From the NCBI RefSeq assembly GCF_000422425.1, contig NZ_AULT01000048.1, forward strand, positions 1 through 50,545: DNA of 50,545 nt. The letters run 5' to 3'. Position 1 is the first letter of the stretch. Each line of letters opens with the position of its first letter. The position numbers were made by a program, and so were the translations under genes. Positions 8,920 to 17,390 of the stretch are shown here, piece after piece. This DNA comes from Oceanospirillum beijerinckii DSM 7166. GTDB lineage: Bacteria > Pseudomonadota > Gammaproteobacteria > Pseudomonadales > Halomonadaceae. Under the pieces are notes generated by a model, which was not told where the DNA came from, did not search any database, and worked only from the letters and a program-made list of their open reading frames with translations.

Positions 8920-9703
8920 CTTCGTTTTCCGCTTTGGCTTTTTCCTGAGAACGTTTAACCAAGCGCCCCATTAAAATGCCCAGTTCATACAGAATCCACA
9001 TTGGCACTGCCAACAAAGTCTGTGAAATCACATCAGGCGGGGTCAGCAACATGCCAATGACAAAACAGAAGATCACCACATAAGGGCGCTTCTCTGACAG
9101 GGACTCTACCGTAGTAATACCTGTCCAAATCAGAATAAAGGTCGCCACTGGGATCTCAAATGCGACGCCAAAGGCAAAAAACAGTTTGAGAACAAAGTTT
9201 AGATAGGAGTTGATGTCCGTCATCACCGCCACATCACCAGGGCCTGCCGAGGTGAAAAAGGCGAAGATAAGCGGGAATACCACGTAATACGCAAATACCG
9301 CGCCAGCATAAAATAGAAAGATACTGGATGCCAGTAATGGCATCGCAATTTTCTTTTCATGCTGATATAAACCCGGCGCAATAAAACTCCAAGCCTGATA
9401 AAGGATATAAGGAATCGCTCCGAAAATAGCCAGCACCAAGGTTAACTTGAAAGGAGCCAGAAAAGGCGATGCGACCTCAGTTGCAATCATCTGAGTGCCT
9501 TCTGGCAACAGCTCTCGCAACGGCTCAGACACGATCATATACAGATCATTAGCAAAGGGGTACATACCGATAAAAAGACAGATCACCACCAGGACACTGC
9601 GCAGCAAGCGGCCACGCAGCTCAATCAGGTGCTCAATCAAGGGAGCATGCTTACCCTGCTGTTCATCAATTGGAGGCAGCTGGGGTTGTTCACTCTGAGT
9701 CAT
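8909..9703 (-). CDS. tatC: Sec-independent protein translocase subunit TatC
   Basis: Polytopic membrane receptor for twin-arginine signal peptides. The 264-residue protein has the family start PLIEHLIELRGRLLRS, six hydrophobic segments, and the signature GAIPYILYQAWSFIAPGLYQHEK. The acidic tail (EKAKAENEEQE) is cytoplasmic. The gene begins 2 bp after the tatB stop, with its ribosome site AAAGG overlapping the tatB end, indicating translational coupling. Confidence 0.97.
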   Translation of the reverse strand: MTQSEQPQLPPIDEQQGKHAPLIEHLIELRGRLLRSVLVVICLFIGMYPFANDLYMIVSEPLRELLPEGTQMIATEVASPFLAPFKLTLVLAIFGAIPYILYQAWSFIAPGLYQHEKKIAMPLLASSIFLFYAGAVFAYYVVFPLIFAFFTSAGPGDVAVMTDINSYLNFVLKLFFAFGVAFEIPVATFILIWTGITTVESLSEKRPYVVIFCFVIGMLLTPPDVISQTLLAVPMWILYELGILMGRLVKRSQEKAKAENEEQE

Positions 9704-9705
9704 AT

Positions 9706-10149
9706 TTAACCTTTACGCTCCGGTGGAGTCGTGCCAAAAGGCCCTTCATCCTGAACAGAATCTCTTTTATCGCTTACTGTTGCAGAGTCCATAGCCGAAG
9801 CCACATCAGAATGGCCAGTGGTACCGGAATGATCAGAAGTTGGCGTCATATCTGTCGCATTCAGATCAACAGTGGAAGTGTTTGCATTAGCGGGTTTGGC
9901 CTCTGTAATGGATTGCTCCTGCTGACGCAGGGTATCTTCCAGCTTACGTCGGTTTTCCTCCAGCTGACGCTGCATCTCTTCCAGATGCAGTTGCTGATTC
10001 ACTTCCTGCTGAATCGAACTAACGCTCTGCTTAATGCGCCCAATCCACAATCCAGCGGTACGTGCGGCTTTTGGCAGACGTTCTGGTCCTAAAACCAGTA
10101 ACGCCAGAACGCCAATCACCATGAGTTCAAAAAAACCGATATCAAACAT
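9706..10149 (-). CDS. tatB: Sec-independent protein translocase subunit TatB
   Basis: Single-span membrane subunit that forms the receptor complex with TatC. The 147-residue sequence has [20 protein letters not shown] as its N-terminal helix, the hinge [11 protein letters not shown], an amphipathic helix and a Gln/Glu-rich coiled-coil (about 40-80), then a Ser/Thr/Asp-rich variable tail. It lies between tatA (16-bp gap) and tatC (2-bp gap). Confidence 0.95.
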   Translation of the reverse strand: MFDIGFFELMVIGVLALLVLGPERLPKAARTAGLWIGRIKQSVSSIQQEVNQQLHLEEMQRQLEENRRKLEDTLRQQEQSITEAKPANANTSTVDLNATDMTPTSDHSGTTGHSDVASAMDSATVSDKRDSVQDEGPFGTTPPERKG

Positions 10150-10165
10150 CGTCTTGTCTCACGAC

Positions 10166-10429
10166 TTACTTTTTAGGTTCGGTTTTTTCAGCCGTGCCTT
10201 CGATAACCTGGTCAGACTCTTTCTTTTCGATAGAGGTCTTAGCTTGGTTATTCTGATTACTGTCGTCTTTGTCTTTATCATCACCGTCTGGGTTGCTAAC
10301 GGCTTCTTTAAAGCCTTTAACCGCACCGCCAAGATCACCACCCAGATTACGCAGCTTTTTTGTTCCGAAAATCAGAATGATAATGCCCAGAACAATCAGT
10401 AGCTGCCAAATGCTGATACCACCTAACAT
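10166..10429 (-). CDS. tatA: Sec-independent protein translocase subunit TatA
   Basis: Pore-forming subunit of the twin-arginine translocase. The 87-residue protein shows the short N-terminal membrane helix ([20 protein letters not shown]), the [23 protein letters not shown] hinge and amphipathic helix, and a charged tail. The ATG follows GGGAGAGAG. It is the first of tatA-tatB-tatC and follows hisE by about 80 bp, a gap holding a long hairpin. Confidence 0.95.
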   Translation of the reverse strand: MLGGISIWQLLIVLGIIILIFGTKKLRNLGGDLGGAVKGFKEAVSNPDGDDKDKDDSNQNNQAKTSIEKKESDQVIEGTAEKTEPKK

Positions 10430-10451
10430 AACTCTCTCCCGTATTTCTCAC

Positions 10452-10490
10452 CGGTACCTATGCCGGAGTTTTTCATCGGCACAAGTACCG
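10452..10490. repeat. Interrupted long hairpin between hisE and tatA
   Basis: Two 6-bp arms pair in register: 10452-10457 with 10485-10490 and 10460-10465 with 10477-10482 (one G-U pair), with a 2x2 internal loop and an 11-nt apical loop. No T-run follows on the minus strand, so it may be an RNA-processing or regulatory element rather than a terminator. Confidence 0.5.
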
Positions 10491-10511
10491 ATAATAATGT
10501 TGCAATAATAA

Positions 10512-10844
10512 TTATGATTTTGTACGTGAAGCTTTTTCTTCCAAGCCTGACATACCAAAACGTCGTGCCAACTCATCCAGTACCGCCTGAGGAGACTCAC
10601 CCAGGTGAGAAAGAGCTACCAAGCTATGGAACCAGAGATCGGCTGTTTCGTAAATCACTTCTGAGTGATCACCGCTATGCTGTGCATCTTTGGCTGCAAT
10701 AATGGTTTCAGTGGCTTCTTCACCCACCTTCTCCAGAATTTTATTCAGACCTTTATGATGCAGCTTAGCTACATAGGATGTATCAGGATCTGCATGACGA
10801 CGCTGCTCTAGTATGTCGCCTAATTGTTGCAGAACATCACTCAT
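10512..10844 (-). CDS. hisE: Phosphoribosyl-ATP pyrophosphohydrolase
   Basis: Second step of histidine synthesis: hydrolyses phosphoribosyl-ATP to phosphoribosyl-AMP. The 110-residue stand-alone HisE shows [30 protein letters not shown] and the downstream acidic DLWFHSLV motif of the all-alpha NTP-pyrophosphohydrolase fold. The frame is open to 10898, but ATG 10844 follows AGAGGTGG. It lies between ubiB and tatA as in Pseudomonas, but the hisI gene that normally precedes it there is absent. Confidence 0.93.
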   Translation of the reverse strand: MSDVLQQLGDILEQRRHADPDTSYVAKLHHKGLNKILEKVGEEATETIIAAKDAQHSGDHSEVIYETADLWFHSLVALSHLGESPQAVLDELARRFGMSGLEEKASRTKS

Positions 10845-10977
10845 ATACCACCTCTGTTTCTCGTTTTGCTCAAGCGCCCTGTGGGGGTCACCAAGCATAA
10901 AGTAATTTCTCTAATGACACCACGCCTAACGGTATTACACTGAATAACCGGAACTCAACAATTTCGTCCCTAACGCC

Positions 10978-12609
10978 TTAACGACGGGTCAGAAAGAAAA
11001 CACCGCCAGCTAATAATAACTGTGAGTAAAATGGTAGCTCCACCAACCACTGCCAACCATCAGATGCCGATAATAACGCGATCAATACCAGTAACCAGCC
11101 CAGAGACGCAGAGGTCAGACGACCACGTTTTTCTGTCGCATCAGTCATACGGCTCAACAACTGCTCCTGACGCTGTTGGCGCTCTTCGAAACGTTGAGCC
11201 TGCTCCAAAGCGCCAAACACCATATTGGGTACTTCCGGGAACTGCTCCATCCAATTCGGGAACTGGCTGCGCATATTCTTCCACACACCTTTAGGCCCCA
11301 TACGCTGCTTCATCCAATCTTCCAGGTAAGGCTTCGCCGTGCTCCAAAGATCCAGATCCGGGTACAGCTGTCGACCCAAACCTTCAATATTAAGCAGTGT
11401 TTTCTGCAACAGCACCAACTGTGGCTGCACTTCCATATTAAAGCGTCGCGCTGTCTGGAACAGGCCTAACAATACCAGACCAAAAGAGATCTCTTTCAGA
11501 GGCTTCTCGAAGATAGGTTCACACACGGAACGAATCGCCGTAGCAAACTCATTCACCCGCGTACCTTCTGCCACCCAGCCAGACTCGATATGCAGCCGGG
11601 CCACCTCGTAGTAATCCTGACGGAAAAATGCGAGCAGGTTCCGAGCCAGATAGTGCTGATCCTCTTCCGACAGCGTGCCCACAATACCGCAATCGATACC
11701 GATATATTGAGGGTCATGAGGGTTGTCATAGGAGACAAAAATATTGCCCGGATGCATATCCGCATGGAAAAAATTATCCCGGAACACCTGGGTAAAAAAC
11801 ACCTCCACACCACGCTCGGCCAATTTCTTCATATTGACGTTATGGGCGTATAAGGTATCGACCTCAGCAACAGGAATACCGTAGATACGTTCCTGTACCA
11901 TGACATTACGTCGCGTCAGCTCCCAGTGGACCTGAGGCACATATAACGCAGGGGAACCGTCAAAGTTACGCTTGAGTTGTGAGGTATTCGCCGCTTCTTT
12001 TTGCAGATCCAGCTCATCAAACAGCGTGGCTTCATAATCGGCCACAATATCCACCGGATGCAGACGCTTCGCTTCAGGCACCCAACGCTGCAGGCTATGG
12101 GCCAGGGTATAGAGCAGCTTGATATCCTTACGCAGCACCTTTTTGATACCCGGACGGATTACCTTTACAACGACTTTCTCACCGCTATGCAGCTCAGCAG
12201 CATGGACCTGAGCAATGGATGCCGAAGCCATGGGCTGACGTTCAAAGCTTTTAAACAGCTCATCAACAGGTTTGCCCAAAGCATACTCAATCTCTTTCAC
12301 CGCAATATCACTGGCAAAAGGCGGCACCTGATCCTGCAGTTTTTTCAGTTCGTCTGCGATATCATCCGGTAGCAGATCCCGGCGGGTGGATAGCATCTGG
12401 CCAAACTTAACAAAAATCGGCCCCAGCTCTTCCAGCACCAGACGCAGACGCTCACCTCGACTTTCATCCCCCATAGGAATCAAACGAAATGGTGAGCACT
12501 TCAATAGCAGCACCAGAAACCACGGCAGTCGCTCCATAGGAATCAAACAATCCAGACGGTGGCGACTAATAACAGCGATGATTTTTAACAGACGACGCAG
12601 GCGAGACAC
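10978..12609 (-). CDS. ubiB: Ubiquinone biosynthesis kinase-like protein UbiB
   Basis: Atypical protein-kinase-like ATPase (ADCK/ABC1 family) needed for aerobic ubiquinone synthesis at the membrane. Visible motifs are the KxGQ element [16 protein letters not shown], the alanine-rich loop [14 protein letters not shown], the catalytic-like [13 protein letters not shown] and the metal-binding IDCGIVG. The C-terminus has two hydrophobic segments (about 497-540) for membrane anchoring. The 543-residue length is typical. It follows ubiJ by 33 bp in the ubiE-ubiJ-ubiB unit. Confidence 0.96.
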   Translation of the reverse strand: MSRLRRLLKIIAVISRHRLDCLIPMERLPWFLVLLLKCSPFRLIPMGDESRGERLRLVLEELGPIFVKFGQMLSTRRDLLPDDIADELKKLQDQVPPFASDIAVKEIEYALGKPVDELFKSFERQPMASASIAQVHAAELHSGEKVVVKVIRPGIKKVLRKDIKLLYTLAHSLQRWVPEAKRLHPVDIVADYEATLFDELDLQKEAANTSQLKRNFDGSPALYVPQVHWELTRRNVMVQERIYGIPVAEVDTLYAHNVNMKKLAERGVEVFFTQVFRDNFFHADMHPGNIFVSYDNPHDPQYIGIDCGIVGTLSEEDQHYLARNLLAFFRQDYYEVARLHIESGWVAEGTRVNEFATAIRSVCEPIFEKPLKEISFGLVLLGLFQTARRFNMEVQPQLVLLQKTLLNIEGLGRQLYPDLDLWSTAKPYLEDWMKQRMGPKGVWKNMRSQFPNWMEQFPEVPNMVFGALEQAQRFEERQQRQEQLLSRMTDATEKRGRLTSASLGWLLVLIALLSASDGWQWLVELPFYSQLLLAGGVFFLTRR

Positions 12610-12642
12610 AGTGACTCCAATATCAGGGCAGGCTACCCGGTG

Positions 12643-13338
12643 TTATTCCGTAGATGACGCGGGACTGTTATCAGCCCCCTGAGATGGCTCAGAAGATGTA
12701 GTGTTTGAAGACTGTTGAGCCTGCAGTTGCTGGATACGGTTTTGCAATCGCTGCGCACGGGCTTCCAAGCGATCCGTACTTTGACGTAACTGATTCACCC
12801 CTTTCCCGTGAGCGGAAATCTCGTACTCGCCGGGCAGTAAAGCGATCTCTTCCTGCAGATACTCCTGCCAATCCGCCCGACTGCTATTCAATACCGATTT
12901 AGGCCATTGAGACAGCTGACGTAATGGGCTCAGTAAAAGATTCGCGGGCACCACACCCAAAGGCTTTTCCAACAAGCCCTGCCAGTCCAGATCCAACTGA
13001 GTAAAGATGCCTTGCAGGCGACGCACCAGCTGAGCATCCCCTAACAGGGAGATATCTCCTTGAAACAACAGACGCTCCTGCTCTTTGCCCGCAAGCAGAA
13101 AAGCAACAAATTGCTCACGACTGCCCTGCACTTCTGCATCGACGTCGATAGACTGATCCTGTTCAAGATGAATGCCCTGGCTTGAAGGCCAAAGTAACAC
13201 CGCCAGATCAGGCTGAAAACAACGAATACGCAGCACACGACCATCCAGCTCAGCCAATTGACGCAAGCTGGCCGGATCACGTTTCAAAACAGGATTGATT
13301 AACTGTTCTGCGACTTCCAGCAGAGCATGGATCAACAT
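12643..13338 (-). CDS. ubiJ: Ubiquinone biosynthesis accessory factor UbiJ (SCP2 domain)
   Basis: Lipid-binding helper of the ubiquinone-synthesis complex. The 231-residue protein has an N-terminal SCP2 sterol-carrier-like domain (about 10-115) and a C-terminal coiled coil (LEARAQRLQNRIQQLQAQQ). Sequence conservation in this family is low and the call leans on position between ubiE and ubiB. Its start lies 1 bp after the ubiE stop, so translation is likely coupled. Confidence 0.88.
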   Translation of the reverse strand: MLIHALLEVAEQLINPVLKRDPASLRQLAELDGRVLRIRCFQPDLAVLLWPSSQGIHLEQDQSIDVDAEVQGSREQFVAFLLAGKEQERLLFQGDISLLGDAQLVRRLQGIFTQLDLDWQGLLEKPLGVVPANLLLSPLRQLSQWPKSVLNSSRADWQEYLQEEIALLPGEYEISAHGKGVNQLRQSTDRLEARAQRLQNRIQQLQAQQSSNTTSSEPSQGADNSPASSTE

Positions 13339-13339
13339 A

Positions 13340-14101
13340 TTACAGCTTCACACCCCGGTGCAGAGCAACAACACCGTTGGTCATATTGTGGTATTCCACA
13401 CGGGACAGTCCCGCCTCTTCCATCATGCCCTTCAGGGTTTCCTGATCCGGGTGCATACGGATAGATTCCGCCAGATAACGGTAGCTGTCCGCATCATTAG
13501 TGATCAGCTTACCCATCATCGGTAGTGCGGTAAACGAGTAGGTATCGTAAATTTTGCTCATCACAGGATTAGTCGGCTTGGAGAACTCCAGCACCAGCAA
13601 ACGACCGCCAGGCTTCAGAATACGCGCCATGGAGCGCAGCGCCTTATCCTTATCGGTCACATTACGCAGACCAAAAGCGATGGTGATACAGTCAAAGGTA
13701 TTATCCGGGAACGGTAGACATTCGGCATTAGCCTGGACAAACTCCACATTACCGCTGCAGCCTTTGTCTAACAGCTTGTCACGGCCCACTTTCAGCATGG
13801 AATCATTAATATCTGCCAGTACGACTTTGCCTTCAGGACCAACCAGGCGAGAGAACTTCAGTGTCAGATCACCGGTGCCACCTGCAATATCCAGCACGGT
13901 ATTACCACGACGTACACCGCTCATCTCGATGGTCATGCGTTTCCACAGACGGTGGACACCCATCGACATCAGGTCATTCATCAGATCGTATTTCGCGGCA
14001 ACGGAGTGAAAAACTTCGGCCACTTTACCGGCTTTCTCTTCTACATTGACCTGCTCATAACCAAAGTGGGTCGTGCTCTTTTCCTTATCTGACTCGGACA
14101 T
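13340..14101 (-). CDS. ubiE: Ubiquinone/menaquinone C-methyltransferase UbiE
   Basis: S-adenosylmethionine-dependent C-methyltransferase of ubiquinone (and menaquinone) synthesis. The 253-residue protein shows [19 protein letters not shown], the SAM-binding loop [13 protein letters not shown], and the family segment [17 protein letters not shown]. The C-terminus ends [12 protein letters not shown], as in the family. The ATG follows AAGG at 7 nt. It heads the ubiE-ubiJ-ubiB run. Confidence 0.97.
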   Translation of the reverse strand: MSESDKEKSTTHFGYEQVNVEEKAGKVAEVFHSVAAKYDLMNDLMSMGVHRLWKRMTIEMSGVRRGNTVLDIAGGTGDLTLKFSRLVGPEGKVVLADINDSMLKVGRDKLLDKGCSGNVEFVQANAECLPFPDNTFDCITIAFGLRNVTDKDKALRSMARILKPGGRLLVLEFSKPTNPVMSKIYDTYSFTALPMMGKLITNDADSYRYLAESIRMHPDQETLKGMMEEAGLSRVEYHNMTNGVVALHRGVKL

Positions 14102-14144
14102 GATGGAACCTTAACTGAAAAAAATTGCGCACATTGTAAACCGG

Positions 14145-14176
14145 CGCAGGTGATTTGTCTTTGCTATTCACCTGCG
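14145..14176. repeat. Inverted repeat between the DUF971 gene and ubiE
   Basis: CGCAGGTGA (14145-14153) and TCACCTGCG (14168-14176) are perfect 9-bp arms around a 14-nt loop. No T-run follows on the minus strand, so it is either a weak terminator for the DUF971 gene or an operator for ubiE. Confidence 0.55.
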
Positions 14177-14200
14177 ATTAAAGGCTGACAAAGGTGAAGT

Positions 14201-14587
14201 TTACAACTGTTTAATCGAGATCAAACTGGGCTCACGACTGGCATTGCCTGCTTCCAGCCTATTGAGATAATCCTGCCAGAATGCATCTTTGTGTTGAGCC
14301 ACTTCATACAGGTATTCCCAGGAATACAGGCCACTATCATGACCATCATCAAAAGTGATTTTGATAGCATAACTACCGGCCGGTTGGATATTAGTGATAG
14401 CAACATACTTTTTACCCACCTGGAGCACCTCAGAACCTTCGCCATGCCCCCTCACTTCCGCTGAAGGAGAATAGACACGCAGGAACTCAGCTTCCAGTTC
14501 AAACATCTGGCCATCGGAATAATGCAACTCCAGCAGGTTCGCTTTTTTCCGATACTTAATATCAACAGGCACTTTGGATTGGGACAT
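14201..14587 (-). CDS. DUF971 family protein
   Basis: A 128-residue protein of the DUF971 family, related to the N-terminal domain of gamma-butyrobetaine hydroxylases. Typical stretches are LLELHYSDGQMFELEAEFLRVYSPSAEV, a GHDSGLYSWEYLYEV motif with the conserved H-x-S-G-x-Y-x-W, and NIQPAGSYAIKITFDDGH. No enzyme activity can be assigned; some family members bind metal. The ATG follows AGAGG. It sits between hslU and ubiE, as in Pseudomonas. Confidence 0.85.
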   Translation of the reverse strand: MSQSKVPVDIKYRKKANLLELHYSDGQMFELEAEFLRVYSPSAEVRGHGEGSEVLQVGKKYVAITNIQPAGSYAIKITFDDGHDSGLYSWEYLYEVAQHKDAFWQDYLNRLEAGNASREPSLISIKQL

Positions 14588-14707
14588 ATCGACCTCTTCT
14601 GAACATCTAACCTCAGCTGATCAATGCTACATTGGCTCTATCAATTGCCATTACAGATTTTCAACAAAGAAAAAATAAAACATCACCGTTAAACAAGCAT
14701 CTAAAAC

Positions 14708-14745
14708 AAAAATGGGCGAAGTCAGACTTCACCCATTTTTGTTAT
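14708..14745 (-). terminator. Terminator downstream of hslU
   Basis: An 11-bp stem, with one G-U pair on the minus strand, joins 14712-14722 and 14726-14736 around a 3-nt loop. It is flanked by A- and T-runs, so it could work in both directions. It lies 18-50 bp after the hslU stop. Confidence 0.75.
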
Positions 14746-14763
14746 CAACCCCTTCTGCAACAC

Positions 14764-16083
14764 TTACAGAATAAAGCGACTCAGATCTTCATCCATCGCC
14801 AGATCGCTCAACTGTCCATTCACATAGTCAGCGTCGATCACTACTTTTTCGGTCATATCACTGGCGTCGAAGGAAACACCCTCAAGCAAACGCTCCATCA
14901 CGGTATGCAGACGACGGGCACCGATATTCTCTGTACCTTCGTTCACCTGATACGCAATCTCAGCGATACGGGAGATCCCGTCTTCGGTAAACTCAATATC
15001 CAGCTCTTCAGTCGCCATCAGAGATTTATATTGCAGCGTCAGAGCCGCATCTGGCTCTGTAAGAATGCGCTTAAAGTCATCCGGCCCCAGAGCTTCCAGT
15101 TCAACACGGATCGGTAGACGGCCCTGCAACTCAGGGATCAGATCCGATGGTTTGCTCAGGTGGAAGGCACCAGAGGCAATAAACAGAATATGGTCCGTCT
15201 TAACCATGCCGTGTTTGGTGGATACAGTGCTACCTTCAATCAGTGGCAGCAGGTCACGCTGCACACCTTCACGAGACACATCACCACCGCTTTCGGAGCG
15301 CTTAGCAACCTTATCGATCTCATCAATAAAGACGATACCGTTCTGCTCAACCGCATCGATGACCTGTGTTTTCAGCTCATCTTCGTTTACCAGCTTAGCG
15401 GCTTCTTCATCAGTCGCCTGTTTCAGGGCGTCTTTTACCTTCAGCTTACGCTTTTTGGTACGCTCATTAGACAGGTTAGAGAACATGCTCTGCAGCTGAT
15501 TGGTCATCTCTTCCATGCCTGGAGGCGCCATAATCTCAACACCCACTTGCGGTGCCGCGACATCAATTTCGATCTCTTTGTCGTCCAGATCACCTTCGCG
15601 CAGTTTCTTTCGGAACAGTTGACGGGTATTGCTATCACGAGCCGGTTCTTCATTAAAACCTGCGCGGGCCGGTGGCAGCAGGGCATCCAGAATACGCTCT
15701 TCTGCCGCCTCTTCTGCACGGAAACGGACACGCTGCATCTCCTGCTCACGCAACATTTTCATCGCCATATCGGTCAGATCGCGGATAATGGTTTCCACGT
15801 CTCGCCCCACATAGCCTACTTCAGTAAACTTAGTGGCTTCAACCTTGATAAACGGAGCGTTAGCCAGCTTGGCCAGACGACGGGCAATTTCGGTTTTACC
15901 AACACCCGTTGGGCCTATCATCAGAATATTTTTTGGCGTCACTTCCGCACGCAGCTCTGGATCCAGCTGCATACGGCGCCAGCGGTTTCTTAATGCAATC
16001 GCCACAGAACGCTTGGCATTAGCCTGGCCGACAATAAAACGATCCAGTTCAGATACAATTTCACGTGGAGTCATCTGGGACAT
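14764..16083 (-). CDS. hslU: ATP-dependent protease ATPase subunit HslU
   Basis: AAA+ unfoldase that feeds substrates to the HslV peptidase. The 439-residue protein begins [20 protein letters not shown] and shows Walker [14 protein letters not shown], pore motif GYVGRD, Walker [10 protein letters not shown] and sensor/arginine-finger segment [12 protein letters not shown]. The C-terminus DLSRFIL is the conserved tail that docks into HslV. It starts 30 bp after hslV, forming a two-gene operon. Confidence 0.97.
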   Translation of the reverse strand: MSQMTPREIVSELDRFIVGQANAKRSVAIALRNRWRRMQLDPELRAEVTPKNILMIGPTGVGKTEIARRLAKLANAPFIKVEATKFTEVGYVGRDVETIIRDLTDMAMKMLREQEMQRVRFRAEEAAEERILDALLPPARAGFNEEPARDSNTRQLFRKKLREGDLDDKEIEIDVAAPQVGVEIMAPPGMEEMTNQLQSMFSNLSNERTKKRKLKVKDALKQATDEEAAKLVNEDELKTQVIDAVEQNGIVFIDEIDKVAKRSESGGDVSREGVQRDLLPLIEGSTVSTKHGMVKTDHILFIASGAFHLSKPSDLIPELQGRLPIRVELEALGPDDFKRILTEPDAALTLQYKSLMATEELDIEFTEDGISRIAEIAYQVNEGTENIGARRLHTVMERLLEGVSFDASDMTEKVVIDADYVNGQLSDLAMDEDLSRFIL

Positions 16084-16113
16084 AATCTATCTTTTCCTTC
16101 TCTTGGCCGCTGC

Positions 16114-16638
16114 TTACCAGCTTAGTTCTTCAATGGTTGGGGAGTGGTTGGTAAAGACACAGATATCTCCCGCCATGGCCAGACTCTTCTGCGCAATCTC
16201 GGTTGCAGACAGATCCGTATTCTCATGCAGAGCACGGGCTGCAGCTAAAGCAAAGTTACCGCCAGAGCCGATGGCAACAACGCCATGCTCCGGCTCAACC
16301 ACATCACCTGTACCGGAAATTACTAACGAGGCCGTTTTATCCGCCACAATCAGCATAGCCTCTAAGCGACGCAGTGCACGATCCGTACGCCAATCCTTAG
16401 CCATCTCAACAGCAGCGCGAACCAGCTGCCCCTGATGCTTTTCAAGCTGAGATTCAAAACGTTCAAACAGAGTAAAAGCATCGGCTGTACCACCAGCAAA
16501 ACCAGCCAGTACCTGGTTGCGGTATAAACGGCGTACTTTGCGGGCATTGCCTTTCATTACGGTATTACCCAGGGAAACCTGCCCATCGCCAGCTAAAACC
16601 ACCTGATTATCCCGACGCACAGCTACTATGGTAGTCAT
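16114..16638 (-). CDS. hslV: ATP-dependent protease peptidase subunit HslV
   Basis: Proteasome-like threonine peptidase. After removal of Met1 the catalytic threonine begins [31 protein letters not shown] and [20 protein letters not shown] are family signatures. The 174-residue length is normal. It is first in the hslVU operon and is preceded by a sigma32-like promoter (16724-16752). Confidence 0.97.
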   Translation of the reverse strand: MTTIVAVRRDNQVVLAGDGQVSLGNTVMKGNARKVRRLYRNQVLAGFAGGTADAFTLFERFESQLEKHQGQLVRAAVEMAKDWRTDRALRRLEAMLIVADKTASLVISGTGDVVEPEHGVVAIGSGGNFALAAARALHENTDLSATEIAQKSLAMAGDICVFTNHSPTIEELSW

Positions 16639-16723
16639 TCAATACTCCAGTTATCGCCAAGAACAACGCCTTAGCGCAAACATTTTTTGCAAATATAATG
16701 AGGGTAGAATACCCAAAGTAGAT

Positions 16724-16752
16724 AAAGTGGAGGTGAATCCGGGAAATTCAAG
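16724..16752 (-). promoter_or_regulatory. Candidate heat-shock (sigma32) promoter of hslVU
   Basis: The minus strand carries CTTGAA (16752-16747), then 13-14 nt, then CCTCCACTTTA, close to the sigma32 -35 CTTGAA and -10 CCCCATnT pattern. It lies about 90 bp upstream of hslV, an operon known to be heat-shock controlled in E. coli. Confidence 0.5.
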
Positions 16753-16770
16753 CACTGAAAAAGATTAATT

Positions 16771-16802
16771 CTGATAGCACAGCAGTATCACTGTACTATC
16801 AG
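16771..16802 (-). terminator. Hairpin terminator after the argS-SPOR unit
   Basis: A 12-bp stem with one G-U pair joins 16791-16802 and 16771-16782. On the minus strand CTTTTT follows after about 7 nt. It begins 9 bp after the SPOR-gene stop and upstream of the hslV promoter. Confidence 0.6.
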
Positions 16803-16811
16803 AAATCAGGA

Positions 16812-17387
16812 CTATTGCGGCAGACGGATTAAGAGAGTTTGCATCTTAGCCCGGGTCACACGATCCTGAGCCTTATTAAGCTTGCGTCGATCTTTAAATG
16901 GGCCGATGCGCACCCTATACCAACCATTCTCGGATGTAAGAATACGGGGTTTAAAGCCCATCTCTTTCACGCGATCCATAAAACGCTCAGCATCGGGCTT
17001 GGCTTTAAAAGAACCAATCTGAAGATCATATTCAGGTGAATTCTCTGAGTCCCGTGGCGTCGATTTATATTCTGGCACATGCTCCATCACAACCTCTTGT
17101 TCAGGCAGCAAGTTATAGAAATCATAACGCTGACGCTCCTGATCCGATTGTTCCTGAGCCGGTGCAACCGTTTGCTCCAATAAATCAGCTGGCGCAGGTG
17201 GAATATAAGGCGCAGGACGATCATCATCCACCCAACGGGCTAAACCGAAACCCAGGACAACACCAAAAATCAACCAACTCCAGGCAGGTAACTCTTTACG
17301 GGCTACCTCTTCCGTTTCCTCCTGAGGAATCATCGAGGCACCAGCGCCTCGATTAGTGCTGGGTTTACTGGCGAAGTCCCGGGCCAT
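16812..17387 (-). CDS. SPOR-domain membrane protein (FtsN-like)
   Basis: A 191-residue bitopic protein: a short cytoplasmic N-terminus, one membrane helix (WSWLIFGVVLGFGLARW, about 37-53), a Pro/Gln-rich periplasmic linker, and a C-terminal SPOR domain (about 118-190: YDLQIGSFKAKPDAERFMDRV and GWYRVRIGPFKDRRKLNKA). SPOR domains bind denuded peptidoglycan at division sites, so a cell-division or wall-remodelling role is likely. It starts 3 bp after argS and is probably translationally coupled to it, as in Pseudomonas. Whether it replaces FtsN is unknown. Confidence 0.88.
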   Translation of the reverse strand: MARDFASKPSTNRGAGASMIPQEETEEVARKELPAWSWLIFGVVLGFGLARWVDDDRPAPYIPPAPADLLEQTVAPAQEQSDQERQRYDFYNLLPEQEVVMEHVPEYKSTPRDSENSPEYDLQIGSFKAKPDAERFMDRVKEMGFKPRILTSENGWYRVRIGPFKDRRKLNKAQDRVTRAKMQTLLIRLPQ

Positions 17388-17390
17388 AAC

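Noticed and set aside
10845-10977. Remnant of hisI
   Set aside because: The gap is too short and no HisI motif is visible in any frame.
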